Under the pieces are notes generated by a model that searched no databases, had not been told where the DNA came from, and worked only from the letters and a program-made list of their open reading frames with translations. From Adiantum capillus-veneris (lineage: Eukaryota; Streptophyta; Polypodiopsida; Polypodiales; Pteridaceae): a DNA stretch of 64,000 nt. Below are positions 10,816 through 22,265 of the stretch, piece after piece (position 1 is the first letter of the stretch; each line of letters starts with the position of its first letter). The translations under genes and the position numbers were made by a program. The DNA lies in the NCBI GenBank assembly GCA_014529385.2, contig CM043956.1, forward strand, positions 62,883,120 through 62,947,119. Reading direction: 5' to 3'.

Positions 10816-11356
10816 TTGTCTAAACTACAATCTATTGTGGCAAACTTGTCCAGCCTACATTTTATTAAATGTTAGTACTTAAGTGACTACTAAAAGCCAA
10901 AACCTGCTCAAGAACACATGGCCACAAGGTCCACCATATGTCCAATCTAGGCTACAAGAAAAATTAGAGCTTTATCTTAGATTTGGATTCAAGGGCCACA
11001 ATTTGTTTAAGCTAGCTAGCTTCAAACTACACCAAAATGCATCCAAGTTGTTCTTCATATTTAAGGTAAAATTTATCAAAAGAAGAAAATAATATTGGAG
11101 CCCCTACCACTTTTCCAACCTAGGTATTGATCAAATTTTCATAAGATTTGCTAAAAATCTTGAGTAGAGTCAAGATTCTATATTCAAGGTAATCAAATAA
11201 TTTAGCAAACACATAAAGCACAAGAGCACTCTAGATTCTAGCTGAACATAAAGTAAACAACAATCATATACAATTAAGTGTTGAGATTCTATCAATAAAA
11301 AATCAAAATTTTTGAATGTATTTAAGATTTCCATATGCAGACAATACTTGAAAATA
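10816..11356. other. Unassigned sequence with a trace of the CCACCACTTGTCC repeat
   Basis: Around 10925-10960 the phrase AAGGTCCACCATATGTCCAA is a diverged unit of the repeat that dominates 12.4-13.7 kb. The rest is AT-rich and featureless. Confidence 0.4.
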
Positions 11357-11914
11357 TCAAGTTAAGTCATAGTCAGTAAACAACTCTTCTCCTGCTGCAA
11401 CCCAACAAATAGTCTCAAAGCATACATAGCCATACTCTTCTGATTTGATGTGTGACGATGTGCATTTGTGCCAAGGTGAAAAATCTGTATCAAATGTATA
11501 GCGTACATTTGGTTGGACACTTGTACCATGAGAACTATTTATATAGCACGACACATTTCCTTCTTCTATGCAACCAAGAATGTATGATCGAGTCTTCGTT
11601 TTCTTCTACATTTGGTTCTTCTAGAAGAAAATATTTAGATGCTCTTGGAAATATTTTTCATATCCTTTTCCACTCTTGAAATCTATACTTATGCCCTCCA
11701 TAGTTTAGAATAGCCACACCACTTTCAAGGGAAGTATGCACAAATAGCCCATAACCAACTCCTTGACTACATGAAAGTTGCACTTCAAAAGCCACACCAT
11801 TAATATAAAAAAGTATATTCTTGGGAATAGGAAAAGTTGGTGTCCCAAAAGGATCTTCATTATAATCATAGCATAAAATACACCTCATTTTTATCCCACT
11901 TAACTCCTTTGTAT
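11357..11914 (-). pseudogene. SET-like domain remnant
   Basis: A pyrimidine-rich tract ending TTTTGCAG on the minus strand (CAG at 11915-11917) looks like a 3' splice site and fixes the exon start at 11914. The following frame contains GVGYGLFVHTSLESGVAILN, matching the start of SET domains (GxGLFA..I..GE.I..Y.G). After a stop and frame change near 11650 comes NVSCYINSSHGTSVQPNV and then WVAAGEELFTDYDL, matching the NHSC..PN and GEELxxDY motifs of the catalytic half. SET domains methylate protein lysines. Here the Asn-His-Ser-Cys motif is altered to Asn-Ser-Ser-His and the frame is broken, so it is probably a pseudogene. Assignment rests on motif order only. Confidence 0.5.
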
Positions 11915-11929
11915 CTGCAAAAAAGCAAA

Positions 11930-12429
11930 AATAACATTTTGCATAAATATAAGGATTGGATCAAAGGATGATAGTACTATTGGGATGTCCATCTATGGAG
12001 GACTTAGAGTGCCTCTTACATAGGGCCTCAAAAGGCTTCAAGAAATAAAACCTTTGAGAAACATAGCACACCATGTCTCTAATATATTGCCCATTTGAAG
12101 CATAGAGAGAACCAAGGTCCATCACTAGTCCAAGCTAGACACTGAGCATTGATACAAGGTCCAATAACTATCCAAGAAACCTATAGTATGTGGTAACACG
12201 GGATGCATTTATGTAGCAAAGATAGCCTAACCTCTTGGTCCATATATGTTTTCTTGTGGATTAGGGGGATTAGTTTCAAAGTCATCACTAGTCAAAGATT
12301 AGGCATGGGACATTTATACAATGCTCCACCACATGTGCAACTTATCCTCTCTAGTAGCATGGGTGCTTTGATCTCAAATTTCACCACATCTTCAACATAT
12401 ATTCTATTGTAGAGTAAATATTTTGTTTT
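11930..12429. other. Unassigned sequence with scattered repeat units
   Basis: Diverged units of the CCACCACTTGTCC repeat occur near 12115-12175 (AAGGTCCATCACTAGTCCAA). Open frames such as 12203-12412 come from repeat text and show no protein motif. Confidence 0.4.
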
Positions 12430-13700
12430 GTAGGTCCACCACTTGTCCAAACTTGGCTTGTTGATGTATGGAGATTATCAAGGGTCCACTAGTTCTCCAA
12501 GTTAGGTTTATAGTACAATTTCAAGGTCCACCACGTGCACACCATATGAGGCTCTATAACATGCAAGGTCTTACTTCAAGGTCTACCATCTTCTCTCCAA
12601 CCAAGCTTCCATTGAAGCATGGAGAGAAACAAAGTCAATCACCCAAGCTAGTACTTTTTTGCACCACTTCAAAAATCCATGATATGTTGTCCATGGGGTT
12701 TTTGTTTCAAGGTCCACCACTTATCCAAGGTAGGTGCTCTAGTGAAACATGGAAAGAAACAAATATCCACCACTTGTATAAGCTAGGATCCATTGAAACA
12801 TGGAGAGAGCAAGCTCTACCAATTGTCCAAGCTAAGCTCCATTGAATACATGAAAAACCCATTATATGTTGTACATGGGTGGTTTTGTTTCAAGGTGCAC
12901 CACTTGATTAATCTAGGATACTTTGCAACATTTAGAGAGGTCGAGCTCCACCACTTGTCTGAGCTAGGCTCCACCAAAACATGGAGAGAAGCAAGATTCA
13001 CCACTTGTCCATCAACCTTGGCTTCATGTATGGAGATAATCAAGGTTCCACCACTTCTCCAAGATAGGTATGTAAAGAATTGCAAGTCCACCATGTGTAC
13101 AATTATGATGGTTGTAACAAGAGAGATTTCATTTCAAGGTTGAACACTTGTCCACCTCCACTTGCCTAACCTCAACTCCATTGAAGCATGGATAAAAGCA
13201 AGGTCCACCACCAATCTAAGCTAAGATCCTTTGAAGCATGAAGACAAGAAACACTAGCTTTCCTAAACATGCATGGGGGAACCTCCACAAAGCCCATTAT
13301 TTGTCAACATATCCTATGCTGCAACATGTGGAGTTTGATTTGAAGGTCCACTCTATGTTCAAGCTAGAATCCACTTAAGCATGAAGATAAGTAAGATATA
13401 CCTTAGTCCAAGATATGATCCATTGAAACATGAGAAAAGAAAGGTTCACCACTTGTCTAAGCTATACATGGGTAGTTTGGTTTCAAGGTACTTCACTTGT
13501 CTAAGGTGCACTTCATTGAAGCACGGAGAGAAAGAAGGCTACCACATGTCCAAGATATGCTCCATTGAGACATAAAGAGAAGCAAGGTCCACCACTTTCC
13601 CAAGCTAATGTAACACATTGGTGTTGTTTCAAAGTCCACCACAATTGTTTGAATTAGACTCCATGGTAGGTCCACTGCTTGTTCAAGCTAGGCTCCAATG
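12430..13700. repeat. Degenerate tandem repeat, CCACCACTTGTCC family, block 1
   Basis: A unit of roughly 50 bp recurs many times. Its phrases are AAGGTCCACCACTTGTCCAA, GCTAGGCTCCATTGAA and ACATGGAGAGAAGCAAG. A longer period is also visible: the text around 12455-12545 (TGTATGGAGATTATCAAGG then CCACCACGTGCACA) returns at about 13020-13105, roughly 560 bp later, and TATGTTGTCCATGG returns at about 12860. Copies are too diverged for a young satellite. The two overlapping frames of 125 and 116 codons here are products of the repeat. Confidence 0.75.
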
Positions 13701-13899
13701 TAGCATATGAAGGGGATATTAATATGAGGTCTAAAACTTATGAAAGTTAAGCTCTTAAGTCATTAAGTTTAGGTTAGTCTTATATTTTTAATCTAAGGAT
13801 TCACCATTCAAACATTAAATACTTGATATGAAAAAGATTTACTCAAGCAATGCTATAAATAAAAAAATCCAACATTAAGAGTATCATTGCCAAAAAGAA

Positions 13900-15438
13900 A
13901 CATTAACATGTACAAGAGGTTCAAAATGTATATTTCTCCATACATATCAATTACATCACCATCTTTTGCACTCTTTGACAACAAGATCTTCTTATCGTTG
14001 ATTCTTGCTGAATAGTCTTTACCTCTTATTTGTCAGGACCGCAAAGGAATATAGATGCAGTTGTTGGGGGTTTCCTGTTCTCCTCCTCTAGCCTTTCAAT
14101 GATTTCTAACCAAGAATCATAAACTTCATTAGAATATGTCACCATGTGTGCTTGTTTAGCAATCCAACTTGCTCCTGCACTCATTTTGCCAATCAAAGAA
14201 AATCCTTAAAAAAAGTATAGCCATAATTAAAAGATTGAACATCGTTTTAAATATAAAGACTACAAGAAAGGTAAAAAGTGACTTACGTCCATCCAACACG
14301 AGATACATGTCCCTCTTCAACTCCACTTGCTGCCCTTGGTGGTCTTCCTGAGAAGATCCATTGACTTTTCAAGTGTCTCAATATTTGACTAAAAGGTTCC
14401 TTGACATACAATGCTTTAGCCCCATCGTTTGCAATGGCAGATATAGCAGTTACAACAAACGGAGGAGCATTCACAACAATGCGAGTATTTCTAAATTTAT
14501 ACACGTCACTCAACCTTTGAATTATATCTTTATTTTTTTGTTGATTGTGGAGCAATACTTTTGCAACATAGACATCACGAATCCAATAATGATATCTTGT
14601 AACTTGCTCTCTTTTACCTCTTCCACTGCCAAAGGAGTACCCTCCTTTGTCTTTGCATTCTGCACGGGCATCAAGTGTGCACATGATGCAAGCTTAGTTG
14701 TACTGTATGAAAATCCAAATAACATGCTTGCAACATGTTTTTTATCCACGATATGTTCATTATAGCGATCCGGAGCAAGCCAACAGTTCGGAACAAGGAC
14801 ATCAAACTCCTTATATTGGAAAGGAAAATAGTTTATGTACTTGTTCATTCCACCTGTGTCTTTTTCCTATCCTTTCATGTCCTCAGCTTCTAAAACATTT
14901 GGATCCACAATTTTCATCTTTGATGTTGAGGATGTCAAAGATGCATTGTCTACATCCAAAATGGAACTGGTTCCCTTAGGTGGCACTTTTTGCACTTTGG
15001 CTTGATTTTTTGTAGAGCTTTCACCTTTTTTCCTTGTAGTGTGGCAATGATGGAGCTTTGAAGTTGATGTGCTGTGAGATCTACAGTTGATTCTTCAATC
15101 TTGCATCCTCAAGAGTGCATGGTCTCTTCTTTATTTTGAGACATGCGCGCAAATGCATATGCTCTTGGAGATAGTTGAAATTCTTGATTCATTGGAACTA
15201 CAATGTCAATGCACTCCACCTCTGAATGACTAACAACTACAGAGATGGATGCTTCCACTACTTGTCCAACATCTTCAAACAGACTATCTTTCTCCTTTTT
15301 TGCAATAAAAAGACGCACCTCATGAAATTGTGCACCCTCTAGACCATGTATATCCAAATACCAATTCCTAAGATCATTGCAAGTATAGTCAATCGAGACA
15401 ACAACCCTTGTAACATTTATTTTTGGAGACATCTCTTT
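13900..15438 (-). pseudogene. Unrecognised multi-exon gene remnant
   Basis: Two probable exons read leftwards. The first starts after a clean 3' splice site (TTTTGTTTCAG, CAG at 15439-15441) and reads KINVTRVVVSIDYTCNDLRN, then, after a stop and a frame change, a Ser/Lys-rich stretch and YFPFQYKEFDVLVPNCWLAP. Another shift leads to NAPPFVVTAISAIANDGAKA and GRPPRAASGVEEGHV. It ends at a consensus 5' splice site (GTAAGT, reverse complement at 14281-14286). The second begins at 14174 after GTGCAG and reads WIAKQAHMVTYSNEVYDSWL and LEIIERLEEENRKPPTT, possibly a short coiled coil. I do not recognise the protein. Frameshifts and stops indicate decay. It may be the 5' part of the gene ending in the SET-like exon at 11357-11914. 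Confidence 0.45.
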
Positions 15439-15479
15439 CTGAAACAAAACAAAAAAATCAGTTCTTATTATAACACATA

Positions 15480-16100
15480 CTCCACGAGTAGTTCAAGCTA
15501 GATGATCCAAGCAAGTGTCTGTAAACAAGTTAACTAAGGGGGAAGAGAGAAGCAAGGTCTACCACTTGTCCATGCTCAACTCTAACCAACATAGAGAGTT
15601 AGGAGGGCACTGGTTTTCGAATGTAGGCATGTGGAAATCATAGAAGATTGACCACTTCTCCAACTGATATTTTTTAGGAAACCGAAACGTTTGGCCTTAC
15701 AATTAGCCATGCATCTAACCTATACATCATTGTATGATAAAAATTCAATTGTCCAAAGTAGGATTGAAACCATGGAGAGAAGCAAGCTCCACCACTTGTC
15801 CAAGCTAGTATCTCTTGAAATATGGAAATAACATGATGTATTGTATATAGGGTTTTGTTTCGAGGTACACCACTAGTTCACCAATCTAGGCTCCACCACT
15901 TGTCCAAGATATGATACATAGATAGTAGGTGATTCAATCTCAAGGTCCACCAAAATTTAGAGATGCAAGGTGTACCAGTTGTCTAAGCTAGGCATGGAAA
16001 AATGACACAAGGCTCAAACCACTTGTCCAACCTATTATCTCTAGGAGCATGGGGACTTTCTCTCAAGATTCACTAATTGTTTGACTTATAGAGGTCCCCA
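15480..16100. repeat. CCACCACTTGTCC repeat family, block 2
   Basis: At least six units can be read, for example AGCAAGCTCCACCACTTGTC near 15783 and CTCCACCACTTGTCCAAG near 15892. This is the same family as 12.4-13.7, 19.7-20.6 and 23.5-24.8 kb. Confidence 0.65.
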
Positions 16101-17238
16101 ACCCGTCAACATCAAGGTCGAGATGGGGTCCTTGAGAGGTCTTTAGATCTATTAAAAGTCAGAGTCTCTAAGTAAGAAGGATCCAAGGAATAGACCTTTA
16201 CCATAGGCAGTGGCTTGGGACTATAGCCCTAGAAAAATACCTAGGCCTGTCTCACAACAGAAACGGGACAAAAATCCTAAAGTTCAAAAACTTTTTTTGG
16301 CCCTATAACTTTCATAATTAGGCTAAGGTATCCTCATCCAATGCTTTTTTCCCCCTACAAGAGTGAGGGCACAGCCATTGGTGGACTCCTCTTCCAATCA
16401 AGAAGTCTACTAACATTTTTAGTGCATAGGAATGGATAGCTACCTGACTAATCAGGCGCACCCATCCATGATTGACAACCTTAGTTGATCCCCACTTACC
16501 ACACCGCACTCATACATGATTTTTTATTATTTAATTACCACCACCTTCTTTCAACATTTAAAATAGTAGTTCATTTTATCTTTCTAGCACAAAGATTCAT
16601 TAAAACAAATATTAACAAAAAACATTCTTTAGCAAACAAGCATCTTTAAACTTAAGATAGGGTACGATCAACCAAAAGAATTTACCATAATAACCATGAA
16701 CCGTACACTTCTTGTCTCAAGACCACCTAAGGGTGAAAAATGGAACCCAGTTCTTATTCATAATTTGGGGTGAATATATCACCAAAAGATCGAGGTGCCC
16801 ATACACCAAACCAGTTGTCCATACAACCGAGTGGCTCCTCTAGGATAAAAAACAATATCATAACTTATGTAGAAACATCAAGACCTGAGAGAGTAGAGAC
16901 TCATCGTCCATGGGGGTAACTAACTTGTCAGTGGCCTTATAGCCATCATTATTCATCAAAATATATCAAGGAGTCGGAGGTGTCTTGAGACAAGCTATCT
17001 GAAGGATGATCAATCGTATCTTTCCTAATTCAATCAGTCTAACCAAAAATATTTATTTCCTAGTTTACAAACAAGTGTATGTTGGTTTCTTGGAAGATAC
17101 CCTTTCAGTTTTGGCATGTTCAATAATTCCTACTTGCCTTTCCACTCTTTAACATATACAATATTTTAACTTAAGGTGAAATTGGATTAATTATAAATTA
17201 AACTATTAACCAAAACCCACCTGGGATTGATAAAAAAT
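16101..17238. other. Unassigned sequence
   Basis: A 63-codon minus-strand frame at 16318-16509 has no known motif and is surrounded by stops. The base composition is less AT-rich than the following stretch. I see no element ends. Confidence 0.4.
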
Positions 17239-17382
17239 CTATTGAAGATTTGGGGTCTGAATGCGCTCGTTTGTAGGCCTACTATTGGGTTCAGCCTTGT
17301 GATCGTGAGAGGTCCTAGCCCTCTTTGGAATACTATCATCTTCCTCAATTTGTTGATTTGCTCGGGTCCTCTTGGGAGCCAT
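17239..17382 (-). CDS. Small hypothetical ORF, 47 codons, basic
   Basis: ATG at 17382 opens MAPKRTRANQQIEEDDSIPK and continues with RARTSHDHKAEPNS before TAG at 17239-17241. Two basic clusters (PKRTR and PKRAR) look like nuclear localisation signals. MAPKRTR-like starts also occur at the head of some plant Gypsy gag proteins, so this may be the start of a lost gag. It lies about 1.8 kb downstream (minus strand) of a TATA-like site, with the AT-rich array between, which could be an intron or simply unrelated DNA. No homology can be claimed. Confidence 0.25.
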   Translation of the reverse strand: MAPKRTRANQQIEEDDSIPKRARTSHDHKAEPNSRPTNERIQTPNLQ

Positions 17383-17399
17383 GACTTCTTATCCTTATA

Positions 17400-18049
17400 A
17401 AAAGAACGTCTACTTATTAGAGATAAAATATCACTAATTGACTTTACCCTAGTGATTTACTTCGTTTCTCTTTTCACCAAAAAGCTTTGGCAATTTGTAG
17501 CCACAATTGGTAATATTTTAACTTTTAAAAAATTGATTGTATATATTCATAAGATATTTTTTATCCTATATTCTTTTAAGTATTTCTAAGCTCCATTAAC
17601 TATCTCATAACTTTTTGAATCTTTTTTCTAATTTTTTCCTTTTAAATAAGTTTAAAAATGGCTTCTTTTTTACTTGATATTTATTATAATAGTTATCTCC
17701 TAAAGATATAATTATCTCAACTCCCTAACAATATGTTACATATCCATTAATTTTCTCAAAAACATCTAAATGGATTTACTATTTATCCTAATCAATTTTC
17801 AACCAAAAATACAATTTTTGGACTAAGATAAATTCTTAATCTAATTGAATAATTATGAACTTATTATCATGGGTTATTTACACTTAGATCTACATTTGAT
17901 AAATATCTCATAAGTGTTCGATCATTTTTACTCTAATTCTCTTTATTAAATTTCAATAAAAAATAGAGTTTTTGGATTATGATAATTATTGAAACTATTT
18001 AAGTAATTAAGATCTAATTAGATAAGAATAAAAATAGTTTTCAGAATTT
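17400..18049. other. AT-rich spacer before the 150-bp array
   Basis: The stretch is strongly AT-rich with no open frame of note. The last ~150 bp (17.90-18.05 kb) may be a very diverged extra copy of the array that follows. Confidence 0.5.
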
Positions 18050-18800
18050 TTATAATTACCATGTAATTATCTAAGCTAATTAACTATTTTTCTTCTTTAA
18101 TTTACATCTAGAATTAGAAATTTTAGCTTAATTAATTAGTTAACTAAATTTTTATCTATGGAATAATTATCTTGGGTTGATAATAGGATTTAATAACTCT
18201 AATAGATACCATGTAATTATCCAAGATATTTAACTAATTTTTCTCTTTAATTTAGAGCTAAAATTAGATAATTTTAGCTTAATTAATTATTTAATTTAAT
18301 TTTCTATCTATGAGCTAATTTTTTGGCTTGATAATAGTGTTTTCTAACTCTAATAATTACCATGTAATTATTTAAGGTAATTAGCTAATTTTTCTTTTCA
18401 ATTTATAGCTAGAATCAGATAACTTTAACTTAATTAGTTGAACTAATTTTTTATCTATGAGATATTTATTTTGGCTTATTAATAGTGATTTTTAACTATG
18501 ATAATTACCATGTAATTATCTAAGCTAATTAAATAATTTATCTCTTTAATATATAGCTAAAATCAGATAATTTTAGCTTAATCAATTAGCTAAACTAATT
18601 TTATGTCTATGAGATAATTATCCTATATTTTTAACAATGTTTTCTATCTCTGATAATTAACTTGTGATTTATTAAGCTAGTTTGCTAGGTTTTCCATTAG
18701 TTTTAAGGTTAAAAACAGCTAATCTCTACCTAGTTAAATACAAAAATTAATCAAAAAATTATGACATCATTTTTCATCTCCCTGATAGTATAAAAATGCT
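18050..18800. repeat. AT-rich tandem repeat, ~150-bp unit, about 4-5 copies
   Basis: The phrase ATTACCATGTAATTAT recurs at about 18055, 18205, 18356 and 18504, giving spacings of 150, 151 and 148 bp. A weaker fifth start is near 18655. Each unit also repeats TTTAGCTTAATTAATTA and a TATCTATGAGATAATTAT phrase in the same order. Units differ from each other by many substitutions, so this is an old array. Confidence 0.8.
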
Positions 18801-19173
18801 TTGATAATTATTGTGTAGTTATCTACATTTAAATCATATAGTTTCTCTTAATTAAGGTCAAAATTGATTAATTTCAATCCTTATAGGGATTAATAGTTAA
18901 TTAGATTAATAATCCTAATCATAATTTGAATAATCAATAGTGTATTAGTCTTAAGAGTGTAATTTATAATAGAGAGAGGTTTAATATTTTTAATTAATTA
19001 AGAAATTTACATATTGATTAGTATATTTCTACTAACTAACAGAGTTTAGCACTAATTACCTTTGTTAATCAACTAAAGTTTTGCTCTCTAGTGATTTTGG
19101 GCAGAGTCTCTCTATGCTAGAGAGTTTTGACTAGGTCTCTAAGTCTAAGTGAATTTGTAAAGCCCAGGGGGTC
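18801..19173. other. AT-rich spacer
   Basis: No coding content. The composition becomes more balanced after about 19080, just downstream on the minus strand of the TATA-like site. Confidence 0.4.
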
Positions 19174-19181
19174 TATTTATA
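19174..19181 (-). promoter_or_regulatory. Possible TATA box
   Basis: The minus strand reads CTTATAAATAGACCCC, a good plant TATA box in a locally GC-richer setting. The only candidate product downstream is the 47-codon frame at 17239-17382. It could equally be the promoter of a lost LTR. Confidence 0.3.
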
Positions 19182-19189
19182 AGTTTCTA

Positions 19190-19665
19190 GTACCCAAAGC
19201 CTGCATTTAGCAGTTCCTTGCATCCCAAGCCAGCCCCTCAGCTCCCCTAGTGCCCCATGATGCGAAATCTATCTCTGGCAGGTCAGTGATGACCCTCCTC
19301 AGCACCTGCCTTCTTTAAAATTCAAATAATTTTCATGCCCGTTTACTGCCTAAACGATAAATATATGGAAGGTTATACAAAATATTTTGCTTTAATGATT
19401 ACTAAAACCTTTCAATTATTTTATCAAATTAAAGTAGCTGTGAATATTTTTGGAGGCCATAGCAGGGTCAATTTTCACCTGAATTCAGTTTTGAAAATTC
19501 CTAGTTATAGGTTTGTCGTGCTTAAGATTCCAAAATACCAATTCCGGTTGCTTCTGAGATAGTAGTTTACCAGTTTGTTGGTCTGGTGCTCTCAATTAAA
19601 GCTTTGGAGTTTATTTTTCCGCTTCCAGAAAGGTGGAAACGTTACAGCTCTGTAGAAACATGGTG
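19190..19665. other. Unassigned sequence
   Basis: It includes a 75-codon plus-strand open frame (19335-19562) without a motif. No support for a gene. Confidence 0.4.
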
Positions 19666-20640
19666 TGAAGAAAAGCTCCACCACTTGTCCAACTTAAGCT
19701 TCATAGATAGTAGTTCGTTTAGTTCAAAGATCCAACATTTGTCTAATCTCTAGAGGGAGGTGCAAGGAAAGCTAGTTATCTAAGCTAGGAATGGGGATGT
19801 TTGATCTCAAGAATCATTGAGACATGGAGAGAACATAAGTTCCACCACTTGTTGAAGCTTGGATCAATTGAGACATGGAGAGAAGCAAGCTCCACAAGTT
19901 ATCCAAGTTAGGCTCCATTAAACCATGGAAAACCCCAACTGTTTTCAACATCAAGGATTTTCTTTTTGTCAACTTAGCTCCATAGGACCATGGGGAGAAG
20001 CAAAGCTACACCACTTGTCTAAGCCAAGCTTATATGTGGTTTATGATGAAGGTCCACTCACCTATAGATGAAATGTGTAGGTTAGTGGGTTTTGTAAGTT
20101 GGACATGGGGAAATAATAGAAAGTCACCACTTGTCCAACCTACTATCTTGTAGGTTTCGTATCAAGGTATAATTGACCTATATGTTACTATAATATGAAG
20201 AATTTGGTTTTAACATTGACCACTTGTCCAACCTGTAAAATTATATAAATCTCTACCACCTGCTCCATCCATGTTCCATTGAAATGTGGAGAGAAGCAAG
20301 CTTCACCACTTGTCCAAACTAGGCTCCAATGAAGCATGGAGAGTAGCTAAGATCCACCACTTGGCCAAGCTAGGCTGCAGTGAAACCTAGAGAGAAGAAT
20401 GTTGCATTATTTCTTTAAGCTAAGCTTGAGGAAAACATGAAAAACCCAAATATATGTTGTACATGATGAGTTTTGTTTCACCATCAACCACTTGTCCAAG
20501 CTATAAGTCCTACCTTTTGCCGAGACAAGATACATTTGAACATTGATGCATACAACACTACACCAATTATGTCTAGTAGCATGGATGGTTTGGCTTAAAG
20601 GTCCACTTGCCCAACCTACACTTCATTGTATATCATGGAG
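19666..20640. repeat. CCACCACTTGTCC repeat family, block 3
   Basis: Units such as AAGCTCCACCACTTGTCCAA (19673), AAGATCCACCACTTGGCCAA (20349) and ACATGGAGAGAAGCAAGCTC (19874) recur about every 50 bp with degenerate spacing. Same family as blocks 1, 2 and 4. Confidence 0.7.
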
Positions 20641-21165
20641 ATTTTGGTTTGAGATTCAAAACTTGATTGCCTAATTTTTTGTTCAAATTTAAAACTTATC
20701 ATTTATATTCAAATTTAACCACCTAAACTTAACATATCCCGCTCAAATTCAAATTTATCCGCCTAAATTCAAATCCGTCTAAATATAAAGTTTCTCATCC
20801 AGAATTCAAGTTTATCTGCCTAAATTTAAAATTTCCCGCCTAAATTCAAATTTGACCGCCTAAATTTAAAATATCTCACCCAAAATAAAATTCAAATTCA
20901 AGTTTGCTTAAAAAGATGTGATTATCCTGCCTAAATTCAAAATATCCTACCTAAATTTAAACCATGTTTAAACTATTTATCTCACCTAAATTTAAAGTGG
21001 TTATTCTTGAATCACATATTTGCACCTAAATCACCTAAATTCAAACAATACTAGCTAAATTTAAATTATGTCGCTTGAATTTGGATTATCCCACCTAGAT
21101 TCAAAATAACGACCCTAAATTGATACTAGTTTCTATGAATTTCAAGTTATCCCACCTAAAAATTG
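20641..21165. repeat. Degenerate minisatellite, CCTAAATTCAAA type
   Basis: Some twenty imperfect units of about 20-27 bp follow the pattern CCGCCTAAATTCAAATTTAT or CCCACCTAAATTTAAA. Adjacent units drift between TTCAAA and TTTAAA. No coding content. Confidence 0.75.
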
Positions 21166-22179
21166 CTACCATATCAAAGCAAGTTGTATTCAAACAAGGC
21201 CCAACCTACATACCGAGAAGGATTGAGTGTACAAGGTATTGTTTGGAGGTCCTTAAATTTCAGTGGTTCACCACTTGTGGTTCAACCTATATCTCGTAGA
21301 GAAATGCAAACATCATACATCCACCACATGTCTAGCCTAAGCTCTTGAAAAGGGAGAAATCCCTAGCCTATCCCTATCATTTTTTTGCATCCCAAGAACG
21401 TATCATCTTTCTATCCACGTATTGTTCGTTTACTTGTCATAGTCTCAACTGTTTATGTTGATTAGGCATATCACCAAACTACATTATTTTATTGAAAAAA
21501 AATATTACAATCAAATGTACAAATGGGTTAGAGGAAAGGCAACTCAAGAGGGCCCCATTAATCGCGGCAAGAATCGATCGCAACGAATCACACAAGTAAG
21601 TCATATGTCCATTCAAGTTTACAAGTACTATAATGTTTTAGTTATCTTTGCTATTTATGTAAATACTCATGTCTACTACATAGGTTATGTGTGAATGTCT
21701 ATGAATATTATGCATGATTATTACGATGAGATAACACACATCTGCAATTTGATGAATCTATGAAAGAGGAAAGAGGACGATGATAGAAGGGGTATAGATT
21801 ATGAATGTGTGTAATTTTTTTATTTTCGAGAGAGATAGCAAGAAAAAATGACAGATTTGACTAATTCATCAAGAACAAAGAGGACAAAGAAAGCAAGAGT
21901 GATAGATCATGACTGTGCCTCTATCTAATTTTTGAGAAAGATAGAGAGCACAGATTGTAGATTTGACTATTTTTATGTATGTGCAAGACAAGAGGGAGTC
22001 AATTTGGGAGAATATGTGCATTTGTGTGTGTTTGTACTTGTGAGTGACTTAGGGATGCAAACAACATTTGAAACTTTCGCTCAAAAACTCTATATTTATG
22101 TGCACAAAAACTTTCGCTCAAAAACTATGTATTTATGTGCACAAGAAAGAGTGACAGAGAATGGATAAGTACACATATG
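21166..22179. other. Unassigned sequence
   Basis: Two stray CCACCACTTGT units lie near 21265 and 21320. A ~37-bp tandem duplication (CTTTCGCTCAAAAACT...ATTTATGTGCACAA) occupies about 22074-22143. No gene is supported. Confidence 0.45.
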
Positions 22180-22183
22180 GAGT

Positions 22184-22262
<79 letters not shown>
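22180..22262. repeat. Compound (TG)n(AG)n microsatellite
   Basis: About 27 bp of TG repeats run directly into about 54 bp of AG repeats. The 138- and 117-codon frames that cross it consist mostly of Cys-Val, Glu-Arg, Leu-Ser or His-Thr dipeptides and are not genes. Confidence 0.95.

Positions 22263-22265
<3 letters not shown>

Noticed and set aside
12468-13143. Overlapping ORFs of 125 and 116 codons
   Set aside because: They are translations of the CCACCACTTGTCC repeat, with the same peptide phrases recurring; no domain.
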